Shown here: piece after piece, positions 53,541 to 61,520 of the stretch
Numbering within the stretch: the stretch's first letter is position 1
Layout of the letters: each line of letters begins with the position of its first letter
DNA from: Thermobacillus xylanilyticus
Lineage (GTDB): Bacteria > Bacillota > Bacilli > Paenibacillales > Paenibacillaceae
DNA: 64,000 nt
Assembly (NCBI RefSeq): GCF_907165215.1
Contig: NZ_CAJRAY010000001.1
Coordinates: forward strand, 47,341-111,340
Direction: 5' to 3'
The notes under the pieces: model-generated
What the model was told of the DNA's origin: nothing
The model's database searches: none
The model's input: only the letters and a program-made list of their open reading frames with translations
Program-made: the position numbers and the translations under genes

Positions 53541-53828
53541 ATGCGATGACGAGACGAGTAGACAAAGGGTGCGCTTTACCAGAGAGCTCCGGCAGCTGGA
53601 AAGGAGCAAAGCGTCTTTGTTGAAGAAAGACTCCGAGCAGCACATCGGAATCCGATGCCGGAGGATGGTGTGCCAGGTGCTCCTGTTACAGAGCTAGAGT
53701 ATAACCGCTTGCGCTTGGGATGCAGCGGCGTACTCGAAGAGGCCGGTTTGGCGACAAACCGGCGAATCCGGGTGGTACCGCGGGAACGACATCTCGCCCC
53801 AGAGACGAAGACTTGGGGCGGGATTTTT
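53541..53828 (+). promoter_or_regulatory. T-box riboswitch with intrinsic terminator, probable lysine specifier
   Basis: Stem I is seen from GATGACGAG to CTCCGAGC: GAGTAG then ACAAAG pairs with CTTTGT, CGCTTT with AAAGCG, and GCTCC with GGAGC, leaving the AGAGA bulge and loop GGCAGCTGGAAA. The specifier loop TGAAGAAAGA before CTCC puts AAA or AAG (lysine) in the specifier position. The T-box CGGGTGGTACCGCGGG is at 53768-53783; its UGGU would pair a tRNA end ACCA. A terminator TCTCGCCCCA / TGGGGCGGGA with TTTTT ends at 53827. Uncharged tRNA should allow transcription of asd. Confidence 0.88.
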
Positions 53829-53898
53829 GTTTGCCCGAAGGCGCCAGGAACAATGCGGTATCCAATGATTATTAATTATAGAGGGAGTTGAGGGATCG

Positions 53899-54984
53899 AT
53901 GGCAAGCAAACTCAAAGCGGGCATTGTCGGAGGTACGGGGATGGTCGGTCAGCGGTTCGTGCAGCTGCTCGACAACCACCCCTGGTTTGAAGTGACGGCC
54001 ATTGCGGCCAGCAGCAGTTCGGCAGGCAAGACATACGAGGAAGCCGTGCGCAATCGCTGGAAAATGTCCACCCCGATTCCGGAACAAGTGAAGAACATCG
54101 TGGTGCAGGATGCGTCGAAGGTGGAAGAAGTGGCTGCCGGCGTCGATTTCATTTTCTGCGCCGTGGACATGAAGAAAGAAGAAATCAAAGCGCTGGAGGA
54201 AGCATACGCGAAGACGGGGACGCCGGTCGTGTCCAACAACTCGGCGCATCGCTGGACGCCGGACGTGCCGATGATCATTCCCGAGATCAACCACGCCCAT
54301 CTCGATGTGATCGCGGCCCAGCGCAAGCGGCTCGGCACCTCGACCGGCTTTATCGTGGCCAAACCGAACTGTTCCATTCAGAGCTACGTGCCGCAGCTGC
54401 ACGCGCTGCAGGCGTTCAAGCCGACCAAGGTCGTCGTCTCCACCTATCAGGCGATCTCCGGGGCCGGCAAGAGCTTTGCCGAATGGCCGGAGATGGTGGA
54501 CAACGTCATCCCGTACATCGGCGGCGAGGAAGAGAAGAGCGAGCAGGAGCCGCTGCGCATCTGGGGCCGCGTGGAGAACGGCGAAATCGTCAAGGCGGAC
54601 TCGCCCCTCATCACGGCGCATTGCATTCGCGTTCCCGTGACGGACGGCCACCTCGCGACCGTCCTCGTCTCGTTCGAGCGCAAGCCGTCCAAGGAGCAGA
54701 TTCTGGAAGCCTGGCGCGCGTACCGGGGCCGTCCGCAGGAACTGGGCCTGCCGAGCGCGCCGAAGCAGTTCATCACGTACTTCGAAGAGAACGACCGTCC
54801 GCAGACGAAGCTCGACCGCGACCTTGAAGGCGGCATGGGCATTTCCGCCGGACGGCTGCGCGAAGATACCCTGTTCGACTACAAGTTCGTCGGGTTGTCG
54901 CACAACACGCTGCGCGGAGCGGCCGGGGGCGCCGTCCTCATCGCCGAACTGCTGAAAGCCGAAGGGTATATCCAGCCCAAATAA
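53899..54984 (+). CDS. asd: Aspartate-semialdehyde dehydrogenase
   Basis: 361 residues, the archaeal/fungal-type length. NADP-binding GGTGMVGQRF at 11-20, catalytic Cys158 in AKPNCSIQ, and the His in CIRVPVTDGH. The enzyme makes aspartate semialdehyde, the branch point to lysine, diaminopimelate, threonine and methionine. It is alone behind a T-box leader, so its expression responds to an amino acid shortage, probably lysine. Confidence 0.95.
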   Translation: MASKLKAGIVGGTGMVGQRFVQLLDNHPWFEVTAIAASSSSAGKTYEEAVRNRWKMSTPIPEQVKNIVVQDASKVEEVAAGVDFIFCAVDMKKEEIKALEEAYAKTGTPVVSNNSAHRWTPDVPMIIPEINHAHLDVIAAQRKRLGTSTGFIVAKPNCSIQSYVPQLHALQAFKPTKVVVSTYQAISGAGKSFAEWPEMVDNVIPYIGGEEEKSEQEPLRIWGRVENGEIVKADSPLITAHCIRVPVTDGHLATVLVSFERKPSKEQILEAWRAYRGRPQELGLPSAPKQFITYFEENDRPQTKLDRDLEGGMGISAGRLREDTLFDYKFVGLSHNTLRGAAGGAVLIAELLKAEGYIQPK

Positions 54985-54988
54985 TGTT

Positions 54989-55020
54989 CAAAGGCCGTTT
55001 CCTCCGGGAAATGGCCTTTG
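54989..55020. terminator. Terminator between asd and the XRE gene
   Basis: CAAAGGCCgTTTCC, loop TCC, GGGAAATGGCCTTTG. The A/T flanks make it usable from both sides. Confidence 0.8.
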
Positions 55021-55025
55021 CTTAT

Positions 55026-55478
55026 TCAATCCTCCTTGTACTTGTCCTTGAGGATGCCCGAACCAATCCCTGCGGCAACCATCAGAATGAGGGAACCGAA
55101 ATTCCACAGGAACGTCCCGCCCGGGAGCGCAATATCCAGCCCCGCCGCTTTGTTCAGCAGCAGGACGCCGAGTTTGATTACGAGAAGCACAACCCCGGCC
55201 ATGAACACGATGTCAAAAAAGAACTTCAACCGCGGATATGCGAGCTGCTTGCCGTCCTTGATCACCTTCCGGGTCAATTCCTCGTCGCTTCTCAGCAATT
55301 CGTCGATCGTCAACCCGAACAGGTCGCTGATCTTGATCAAAATTTCAATGTTCGGATAATTCGCGCCGTTTTCCCACTTTGAAACGGACTGTCTGCTCAC
55401 ATACAGCTTCTCGGCCAGATCATCCTGCGTCCAGCCTTTTTTCATTCTCTCTGCCTTCAATTTCTCTCCGAAGGTCAT
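55026..55478 (-). CDS. XRE-family regulator with C-terminal membrane domain
   Basis: 150 residues from ATG 55478. The HTH (FGEKLKAERMKKGWTQDDLAEKLYVSRQSVSKWENGANYPNIEIL) is of the SinR/XRE type. Residues 85-150 contain two membrane helices (FDIVFMAGVVLLVIKLGVLL and LWNFGSLILMVAAGIGSGIL). Membrane-tethered XRE regulators often sense envelope stress and act on neighbouring genes. A partial duplicate without HTH lies just upstream at 55632-55883. Confidence 0.87.
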   Translation of the reverse strand: MTFGEKLKAERMKKGWTQDDLAEKLYVSRQSVSKWENGANYPNIEILIKISDLFGLTIDELLRSDEELTRKVIKDGKQLAYPRLKFFFDIVFMAGVVLLVIKLGVLLLNKAAGLDIALPGGTFLWNFGSLILMVAAGIGSGILKDKYKED

Positions 55479-55631
55479 ACCCACACTGCCTTCCCGTGGT
55501 TGATACATTCATTCTAGAGTCAACGCGCGCAAATGAAAAGGGCGCGGAAGAGCGCGGAATAATCCGTTTGTAAAAAGCGAAAGCCGCCCCGGTGGAGCGG
55601 CCAGACCGTCGCTTAGCCCCTTCTCCTTGCG

Positions 55632-55883
55632 TCATCCGGTGAATTTGTCCCGGTCCTTGAGCATTTTCGAGCCGACCACCGCAACGGCCGCCGCCATCAA
55701 GGGCCCGAAGTTCCACAAAAATGTCCCGCCCGGGAGCGCGATATCCAACGATGCCGCTTTGTTCAGCAGCAGGACGCCGATTTTGATTACGAAAAGCACA
55801 ACCGCCGCCATGAACAGCATGTCAAAAAAGAACTTCAACCGCGTCGCCAGCTGCTTGCCGTCCTTGGTCACCTTACGGGTCAA
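55632..55883 (-). pseudogene. HTH-less duplicate of the membrane domain
   Basis: 83 residues from a possible TTG at 55883. The sequence LTRKVTKDGKQLATRLKFFF, then MLFMAAVVLFVIKIGVLLLN and LDIALPGGTFLWNFGPLM, parallels the C-terminal two thirds of the neighbouring XRE protein, and DNA identity is high. The HTH part is absent; the homology stops near 55885. It may be a decayed tandem copy, or a small membrane protein that could interact with the full-length one. A GGAGG 11 bases upstream could allow translation. Confidence 0.65.
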
Positions 55884-56070
55884 TTCCCCACCACTCCTCC
55901 ATCATTCGTCGTTCGCAAGTCCATTCTAGAGTTGCCGCCAGGAAAATGAAAAGAACGCGTTGGTTGCACCGCCGCGCAACCTCAGGTTGCATTCGCTTAA
56001 AGCGGCGTCCGGCTGTGGAAATGCCTTATACGGAAACAAAAGAAGCGCGCCTCCGACAGGGCGGCTTCGC

Positions 56071-56589
56071 CTATACAAGCTCGCGATTGGTCAGTTTGAC
56101 AACTTCCAGCAGATCTGCCTTATGGTTCGTCTCTTCATGGTAAAGCCATCTGTCCCGAACATGATCGACAAACAACACGCCGTTCAAATGGTCAATTTCG
56201 TGCTGCATGCATCGCGCCAGATAGCCTTCCCCTTCCATGATGACGGTCTCGCCCTTCCGATTCAGACTCTTCACCTTCACGCGCTGCGCCCGCTTCACAA
56301 TCCCGTAATATCCCGGGAACGACAAGCACGCTTCGGGCCCTGTCTGCTCGCCCTCCATTTCGATGATTTCCGGATTGATGAGCTCGATCAGTCCTTCGCC
56401 GCAGTCCATGACTGCGATTCTACGAAGCACGCCGACTTGCGGGGCCGCGAGACCTGCACCTTTCGCGGCATATAAGGTTTCGGCCATATCGTTCAAGAGC
56501 TTGAAGGTTCTCTCGTTCATGTCCGTAACCGGCTTTGCCTTTTTTCTCAACAGGGGATCCCCGAAAGGCAATATTTGTTTCACTGTCAT
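56071..56589 (-). CDS. def: Peptide deformylase
   Basis: 172 residues from ATG 56589 after GGAGG. The three motifs are GAGLAAPQVG, PEACLSFPG (EGCLS with Ala in place of Gly) and the zinc-binding QHEIDHLNG. It removes the formyl group from nascent proteins. The start shares a base with the stop of an XRE-type gene (TAATG), so translation is coupled. The usual partner fmt is not adjacent, so this may be a secondary deformylase. Confidence 0.92.
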   Translation of the reverse strand: MTVKQILPFGDPLLRKKAKPVTDMNERTFKLLNDMAETLYAAKGAGLAAPQVGVLRRIAVMDCGEGLIELINPEIIEMEGEQTGPEACLSFPGYYGIVKRAQRVKVKSLNRKGETVIMEGEGYLARCMQHEIDHLNGVLFVDHVRDRWLYHEETNHKADLLEVVKLTNRELV

Positions 56590-56849
56590 TATTGTGCCTC
56601 CTTGGCCGTCTCGGGAGGAATATAAACCCACAAGTCGTTGGGCGTACATTCCAGCGCCGTACAAAGCGCGTCAAGCGTTTCGGCTTTCATATGCCTGGGC
56701 TGATTCTTCAGCAATGCACTGATGGCAGGTGCGGAAATACGGTAATTCGCCTTTTCTTTCAGCAATCTTTGCAATGCGGCCCCCGTCCAAATCCCTTTCC
56801 CCGCCATCACCTGTCGCAACATCCACACCAGCATGCGCCGCACCGCCAT
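56589..56849 (-). CDS. Small XRE/Cro-type helix-turn-helix protein
   Basis: Up to 86 residues (ATG 56849 or 56834). The HTH is ALQRLLKEKANYRISAPAISALLKN, followed by RHMKAETLDALCTALECTPNDLWVY, the YozG/Cro-like short regulator form. Its stop overlaps the deformylase start. An AT-rich imperfect inverted repeat lies immediately upstream (56861-56893) and is a candidate autoregulatory operator. Confidence 0.82.
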   Translation of the reverse strand: MAVRRMLVWMLRQVMAGKGIWTGAALQRLLKEKANYRISAPAISALLKNQPRHMKAETLDALCTALECTPNDLWVYIPPETAKEAQ

Positions 56850-56860
56850 TCCGGAGTATT

Positions 56861-56893
56861 AAGTAATGCTTAAAATTTTAAATCAACACTTAA
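56861..56893. promoter_or_regulatory. AT-rich inverted repeat upstream of XRE-def
   Basis: AAGTAATGCTTAAAA and TTTTAAATCAACACTTAA form an imperfect palindrome centred near 56877, just before the XRE-def genes. It may hold both promoter and operator. Confidence 0.5.
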
Positions 56894-56944
56894 TTTTTTT
56901 CAAGAAAAAAAACAACTGCTCGAGGAAATGTCTCCATAAGAGCG

Positions 56945-56973
56945 GAAGGCCGCCCGCAGCGGGGCGGCTTCCT
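56945..56973 (-). terminator. Terminator of the AraC/GyrI-like gene
   Basis: GGAAGgCCGCCC and GGGCGGcTTCC pair around GCAGCG, immediately after the minus-strand stop at 56979. The U tract is weak. Confidence 0.6.
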
Positions 56974-56978
56974 CCCGA

Positions 56979-57881
56979 TTACACCTTCCGCACCGGCCGC
57001 AGGACGGCATACCCGTAACCTTCAGGGAAATGGCGCTGGTAGTCCTGCTTCGTCTCCTCATCCCATGCATAACCCTTCGCTTTGGGATCATAGTTCCACG
57101 CCGTATCCTCGATCGCCTTCATCACCGCGCCGTTGTCTTTCAGGTAGTCGAAGGGCGGGTGATGGAAGACCAGATACTCCGATTCCGGGATGACCCGGCA
57201 TTCCATGCCTTCCGGGACGGGGCCGTCGTATTCGAGCGGGACGGGAATGCCGTACAGGTATCCTTTCTTCCCGTTCCGGTAAAACCATCCCGCCGTCTGC
57301 GCCAATTGCCCGGGGAGGACGTGATTGGACATGCTCTCCAGCGTGCCGCACACTTCGTCACACGAATGCCCGTTGTTCCAGAAGCTCATGTAGTCCGCGG
57401 CGCCGATATCCCAGATTCCGATGAACTTGTGCGCCGGAATGAACTCCACCTTGATCTCCACCGGCTTCACCCGAACTTCACTCATGCGATTCCGCTCCTT
57501 GATCCAATAGTGATAAGGCGAGAACACCTCCTGACGAATCGAGAGCGGGATGGGGCGGGGCGTTTTCCGGTAAGCCGCGGGCGTCATCCCGAAAGCCTTG
57601 TGAAAAGCCCTCGTGAACGCCTCCTGCGACGAGAACCCATACTTGACGGCGATGTCCAGCACCCGCTGGTCCGTGTCGCGGAGCTCCAGGGCGGCACGGC
57701 TGATCCGGCGGGTCCAGACGTAGTCGCGCAGGGTCATTCCGGTGTACTGATTGAACTGCCTGGAGCAATAGTAGGGCGAGTACCCGAGCTGCTCCGACAT
57801 CTTGAGCAGGACCGGGTTTTCCGTCAAATGCTCCTCCAGCCAATCCACCATCCGCTGCACCATCTCGTTCCACTCGTACAT
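56979..57881 (-). CDS. AraC-family regulator with GyrI-like effector domain
   Basis: 300 residues from ATG 57881 after AAAGGAGGG. Two N-terminal HTH motifs (ENPVLLKMSEQLGYSPYYCSRQFNQYTGMTL; RVLDIAVKYGFSSQEAFTRAFHKAFGMTPAAYR) are followed by a GyrI/AraE_binding domain (VEIKVEFIPAHKFIGIWDIG ... ECRVIPESEYLVFHHPPFDY) that binds small hydrophobic ligands in the Rob/MarA-like group. The product VLRPVRKV ends are complete. It is read toward the terminator from a gap of 77 bases after the kinase gene. Confidence 0.9.
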   Translation of the reverse strand: MYEWNEMVQRMVDWLEEHLTENPVLLKMSEQLGYSPYYCSRQFNQYTGMTLRDYVWTRRISRAALELRDTDQRVLDIAVKYGFSSQEAFTRAFHKAFGMTPAAYRKTPRPIPLSIRQEVFSPYHYWIKERNRMSEVRVKPVEIKVEFIPAHKFIGIWDIGAADYMSFWNNGHSCDEVCGTLESMSNHVLPGQLAQTAGWFYRNGKKGYLYGIPVPLEYDGPVPEGMECRVIPESEYLVFHHPPFDYLKDNGAVMKAIEDTAWNYDPKAKGYAWDEETKQDYQRHFPEGYGYAVLRPVRKV

Positions 57882-57958
57882 GGAAGCCTTCCCTCCTTTC
57901 ACCCTGATCGTATCACCGGCGGTTATCGCATGTTTGATTCGAGTTGCAAAGTCATGCA

Positions 57959-59347
57959 TCATTCGCCATAGCCGTATGTCAAGCATTGACCCGCGGACCG
58001 GTGGTCCTTCAAGACGCCCAGCCCGACTGCCGCATGCAGGGCAGCCCCGACCGACGCTTCTTCCGCTACGCGCGGAATGGAAAGCGGCATGCCGAACCGC
58101 TCTTCGCAGATGCGCCGCAAATGCCGGTTGTGCCGGATCGCGTTGCCCGAACCGACAAGTTGCCGCATCCGGCCGCGCATCGCTTCGGGAAGCCGCTTGT
58201 AGAAGTCGAACAGCTCTTCCGCCATGCCTTCCAGGAATCCCGACACCAGATGCGCGGGGGTGAAGTTGTCCGGCCCGATTCCCGTGATGGAACCGGTCTG
58301 TTCAGGTTCCGTGCGGGTGCCGTAAAACCGGGTGGAGACTTGCAGCGGACGCGCCAAAGGAAGGAAGCGGTCGAGCAGTTCCTCCATTTTCCCGTACAGC
58401 GGCGGAACGTCCCTCCCGTCCCCGAACCATTCGAGCACGCTTCGGAAAAACGTCTCCAGCATCGCATACGATTTGCCGCCGGAGAGGGAGGCGCCGACGA
58501 GCAAATATCCGCCGCCCGGATAAGGCCGGGTCTCCAACCCTTCAATCGCGCAATACCGGCCGGTGTACGCGGTCATCTGCCCGCCCGTGCCGATATTGAT
58601 CAGCACGGATTGCTCCGGGTCATGGACGGAACCGAGAAAACTCGCCTGATTGTCGCCGATCGCGTGAAAGACCGGAATGCCCTGTCCGGTTGCGCCCACA
58701 CGCGTCGCTGACGCGACCACCTGCGGCAGCATCTGCTCGCCGAGCCCGACGGCGTTCAACGCTTTCGTATCGAAGCGCCCGTGTTCCACATCGAAGAAAC
58801 CGAGGCTCGCCGCCATGGAAGGATTCATGACCGGAACGCGTCCGCCCCCTAGCCGCATCGCCGCATAATCGGCAATCGTGCAAAGGGCCGCCGCCTGATC
58901 CGGCACGTTCCCCTGCCGGGCGAGCACCGCGTGCGTCACCAGGCCGAATCCCGCCGCAATCGGGCGGCCGGTTTCGCGTTCCAGCCATTCCACATATGTC
59001 CCGCGATCATCGGCCGGCTCGAGGCCGCGCCGATCCTGCCAGGTATACAGCGGACTGACGGCTCTGCCCGACCGGTCCACGTACAACATGCCGTGCATCT
59101 GCCCGGTGATGCCGATCCCGGCCGCAACCGGATATTGCGCGGTCAGTTCTTGAAGCATTTCCCGAACGGTTAGCAAGATTCGATCAGGGTCCTGTTCCGC
59201 TCTCACCCCGTCGGCCTGCAGCCATGCGTTGTTGGGCCGGGTGACCGACCGCAGCAGCCGGCCGCCCGGCACCTCCAACGCCGCGCCGCAGATCGAGGTT
59301 GTGCCGATGTCCAGCCCGATGACGATCACGCCGATCCCGCCTTTCAT
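57959..59347 (-). CDS. FGGY-family carbohydrate kinase (sedoheptulokinase/xylulokinase-like)
   Basis: 462 residues from ATG 59347, which overlaps the upstream galactosidase stop (ATGA). The ATPase-fold phosphate loops are IGLDIGTTSICG and INIGTGGQMTAYTG. GITGQMHGMLYVD and YTWQDRRG resemble sedoheptulokinases. It phosphorylates a sugar released in the same operon. Substrate unproven; galactose would normally go to GalK, so another sugar is likely. Confidence 0.87.
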   Translation of the reverse strand: MKGGIGVIVIGLDIGTTSICGAALEVPGGRLLRSVTRPNNAWLQADGVRAEQDPDRILLTVREMLQELTAQYPVAAGIGITGQMHGMLYVDRSGRAVSPLYTWQDRRGLEPADDRGTYVEWLERETGRPIAAGFGLVTHAVLARQGNVPDQAAALCTIADYAAMRLGGGRVPVMNPSMAASLGFFDVEHGRFDTKALNAVGLGEQMLPQVVASATRVGATGQGIPVFHAIGDNQASFLGSVHDPEQSVLINIGTGGQMTAYTGRYCAIEGLETRPYPGGGYLLVGASLSGGKSYAMLETFFRSVLEWFGDGRDVPPLYGKMEELLDRFLPLARPLQVSTRFYGTRTEPEQTGSITGIGPDNFTPAHLVSGFLEGMAEELFDFYKRLPEAMRGRMRQLVGSGNAIRHNRHLRRICEERFGMPLSIPRVAEEASVGAALHAAVGLGVLKDHRSAGQCLTYGYGE

Positions 59348-61503
59348 GCCCGTACAATTTCCAGTGTAACCGCGCCGTGCAGGTGCGAGCAATCCGCCTC
59401 ATAGAGCGAGGGGCACGCCGAAGGGGACCACTTCAACGTCTCGCCGTTCGCCCGCACCGATGACGGAGGCTGATCGGCCGCGAAGATGAACGTGCCGCCT
59501 TCCCGCAGCCGAACCATGCACGACTTCCCTTCCTCCCATTGCCGTTCTACCGCTGCGCTAGAGACGAGCTTGTCCGCGAGGCCGATCGGCGTCACCGCAC
59601 CGCGATCGGGGACGAGCAGGAACAGCCTGCATTGCTCGGCTTGCAACGCGAACGGCAGCGATTGCCCGCGCGCGAGCCGCACGGCCGTGCGGGAGAAGTG
59701 CTCATATACCCACGCCGAATCCGCGGTCATGTCCGGAACATCGTCCAGCGATATCGCGCCCTGCACGTCCGTCTGCGCCTCGCAGATATGGAAAGCGGCG
59801 ACCACCCCCGCTCTGCCCGCCTTATTCCACAGCTTCAGCGGCAGCGGTTCAGAGATCGGACTGCGCATCAGGCAGTCCGGCGTGGGATTGGCCGTCCGGT
59901 CGCAGCGAATGATCTTGCCGTCACGGAAGATAAGCGGCCAGACCCTGGCCGGGTCGGTTCTACCAAGCGCATCGCTGAAATAAACGGGACCGCCGCTGAC
60001 CGCCCGAAGCACCATGTTCTGTACATCGTCGTGATTTTCCGTCCAGAACATGTCCCAATCGCCCCAGTACCACGCGCCGTGGTAGTAGGAGTTGTAGGCG
60101 TTCTGCAGTGCATGTTCCCTGAATCCGTGCCTTTCCTGCGGCACGAAGTCGTCGCTGTTGCGCGACACCGCGGACACGGGGCGATGCCAGATGTTCTCCG
60201 CGGACATCCCCATGCAGTTGATGATCGTGCGGTCGAAGTGCAGCGCCGCCGATGCCTCCAACGCCGTGTGCGCCGCGGAGGCCGCCTGGCCGACCGGCAA
60301 GTGGTGACGCAGGAAGTTGTGCACGGCGCTCTGGCTGTCCACCTTGACAAAATCGACCCCCTGGCGCGCCAAATACCCGTGCCACGCGTGCCAGAAACCG
60401 AACCCCCGGCCGGCATCCGGATACGGCATGACGTTGCCGCGGCGCGTCGTAAACAGATACTCCCGCAATTCGCGCGCCATCTCACTGTCGGGATGGATGC
60501 CGTCCCAATAGCCGGCGATCGTATGCCAGACGCCGACCCAGCGAATGCCGTATTGCCGCTTGAGCGCTTCAATCGTATGCGCGAGGCCGCGGGGAAATTT
60601 CGCCGGATCGGCATCCATGCCGTACAGCTTGCGATCGCGGACTTCCGACCAGCCGTCGTCGATCATCACCCAGCGCACGGGAAGCCCGAGGCGCTGCAAT
60701 TCTTCCGCCTTGGCGAGCAGTCCCTTCTCGTCCACCTCGTGATAGAACGCGTCCCAGCTGCACCAGCCGAGATAGTCCAGAATCTCGGGATACACCTTCG
60801 CGTTGCGCGGAAGCGTCTGGCCGTTCAGATGCCGCAGGGCGAGCGTGACGTTCCGCTCCGGCAGGAGATACGGGTTCTCCCCGCCGCCGAGAACGAACGC
60901 CAGCGTGCGGCAGGAGGTCATGCCGCCTTGACCGGAGAAGATGCGGACCGCGAGGCCGCCCGCCCGGCCATCCGCCTGCAGATCGGCGCGGTACGCCGGG
61001 CCGGTGACCGGCAGAAGCTGAAAGTACGCCGACGGGGTGCGCCACAGCAAGGACACCGTCCGCTCGGGTAGCGCGCGCAAATCCGAATCAAAATGCGGCC
61101 GCGTCCACCAATCCTTATGCTGGTAGTTGGCGAGCACGCCTTGCAGTTCATCCAGCGCGCCGATATGAATGAGCAGCCCGTCATCCGGGGACAAGGCGCG
61201 ACGGTCCCCGAAATCGTTGCTGCGGACGATCTCGCCCTCGACGAACGCCGCCACCCCCTCCGGGCAGCAGCGCAGCGTCAGGCGGACGACGGCTTCCTTC
61301 GCCTCTTCATCGTCTTGATAGACGTGCACATATTCGGCACAGGCGGCGCCTTCCTGCCGTTCGACCCTGTGCAGGGCCAGCTTCCGGCGCTCCCCGCCTT
61401 CGAGCCGCACCGAAACGCCGATGCCGCGCAATACCGTGTTGCCGCCCCACGCGATCGCGACGGAACCGGAATCGCGCGCACGGCTGTCTAGATAGGTAAA
61501 CAT
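59344..61503 (-). CDS. GH36 raffinose-synthase-type alpha-galactosidase
   Basis: 719 residues from ATG 61503 after GGAGG. The Sip1/raffinose synthase form of GH36 is shown by EILDYLGWCSWDAFYHEVDE, VMIDDGWSEV, the nucleophile Asp in DFVKVDSQS and the acid/base Asp in SRNSDDFVP. No signal peptide, so it acts on imported galactosides. The gene overlaps the kinase and follows the mannosidase gene by 17 bases from its restored end. Confidence 0.9.
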   Translation of the reverse strand: MFTYLDSRARDSGSVAIAWGGNTVLRGIGVSVRLEGGERRKLALHRVERQEGAACAEYVHVYQDDEEAKEAVVRLTLRCCPEGVAAFVEGEIVRSNDFGDRRALSPDDGLLIHIGALDELQGVLANYQHKDWWTRPHFDSDLRALPERTVSLLWRTPSAYFQLLPVTGPAYRADLQADGRAGGLAVRIFSGQGGMTSCRTLAFVLGGGENPYLLPERNVTLALRHLNGQTLPRNAKVYPEILDYLGWCSWDAFYHEVDEKGLLAKAEELQRLGLPVRWVMIDDGWSEVRDRKLYGMDADPAKFPRGLAHTIEALKRQYGIRWVGVWHTIAGYWDGIHPDSEMARELREYLFTTRRGNVMPYPDAGRGFGFWHAWHGYLARQGVDFVKVDSQSAVHNFLRHHLPVGQAASAAHTALEASAALHFDRTIINCMGMSAENIWHRPVSAVSRNSDDFVPQERHGFREHALQNAYNSYYHGAWYWGDWDMFWTENHDDVQNMVLRAVSGGPVYFSDALGRTDPARVWPLIFRDGKIIRCDRTANPTPDCLMRSPISEPLPLKLWNKAGRAGVVAAFHICEAQTDVQGAISLDDVPDMTADSAWVYEHFSRTAVRLARGQSLPFALQAEQCRLFLLVPDRGAVTPIGLADKLVSSAAVERQWEEGKSCMVRLREGGTFIFAADQPPSSVRANGETLKWSPSACPSLYEADCSHLHGAVTLEIVRA

Positions 61504-61520
61504 GTGGATGCCTCCGCTGC

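Larger units (their letters stand above)
53369..53898. other. 530-base region before asd, mostly T-box leader
   Basis: 53369-53488 is AT-rich with no supported gene. 53489-53516 is a probable promoter (TTGTCA, 16 bases, GATAAA). 53541-53828 is a T-box riboswitch and terminator. 53829-53898 leads to the asd ribosome site AGGGAG. Confidence 0.7.
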
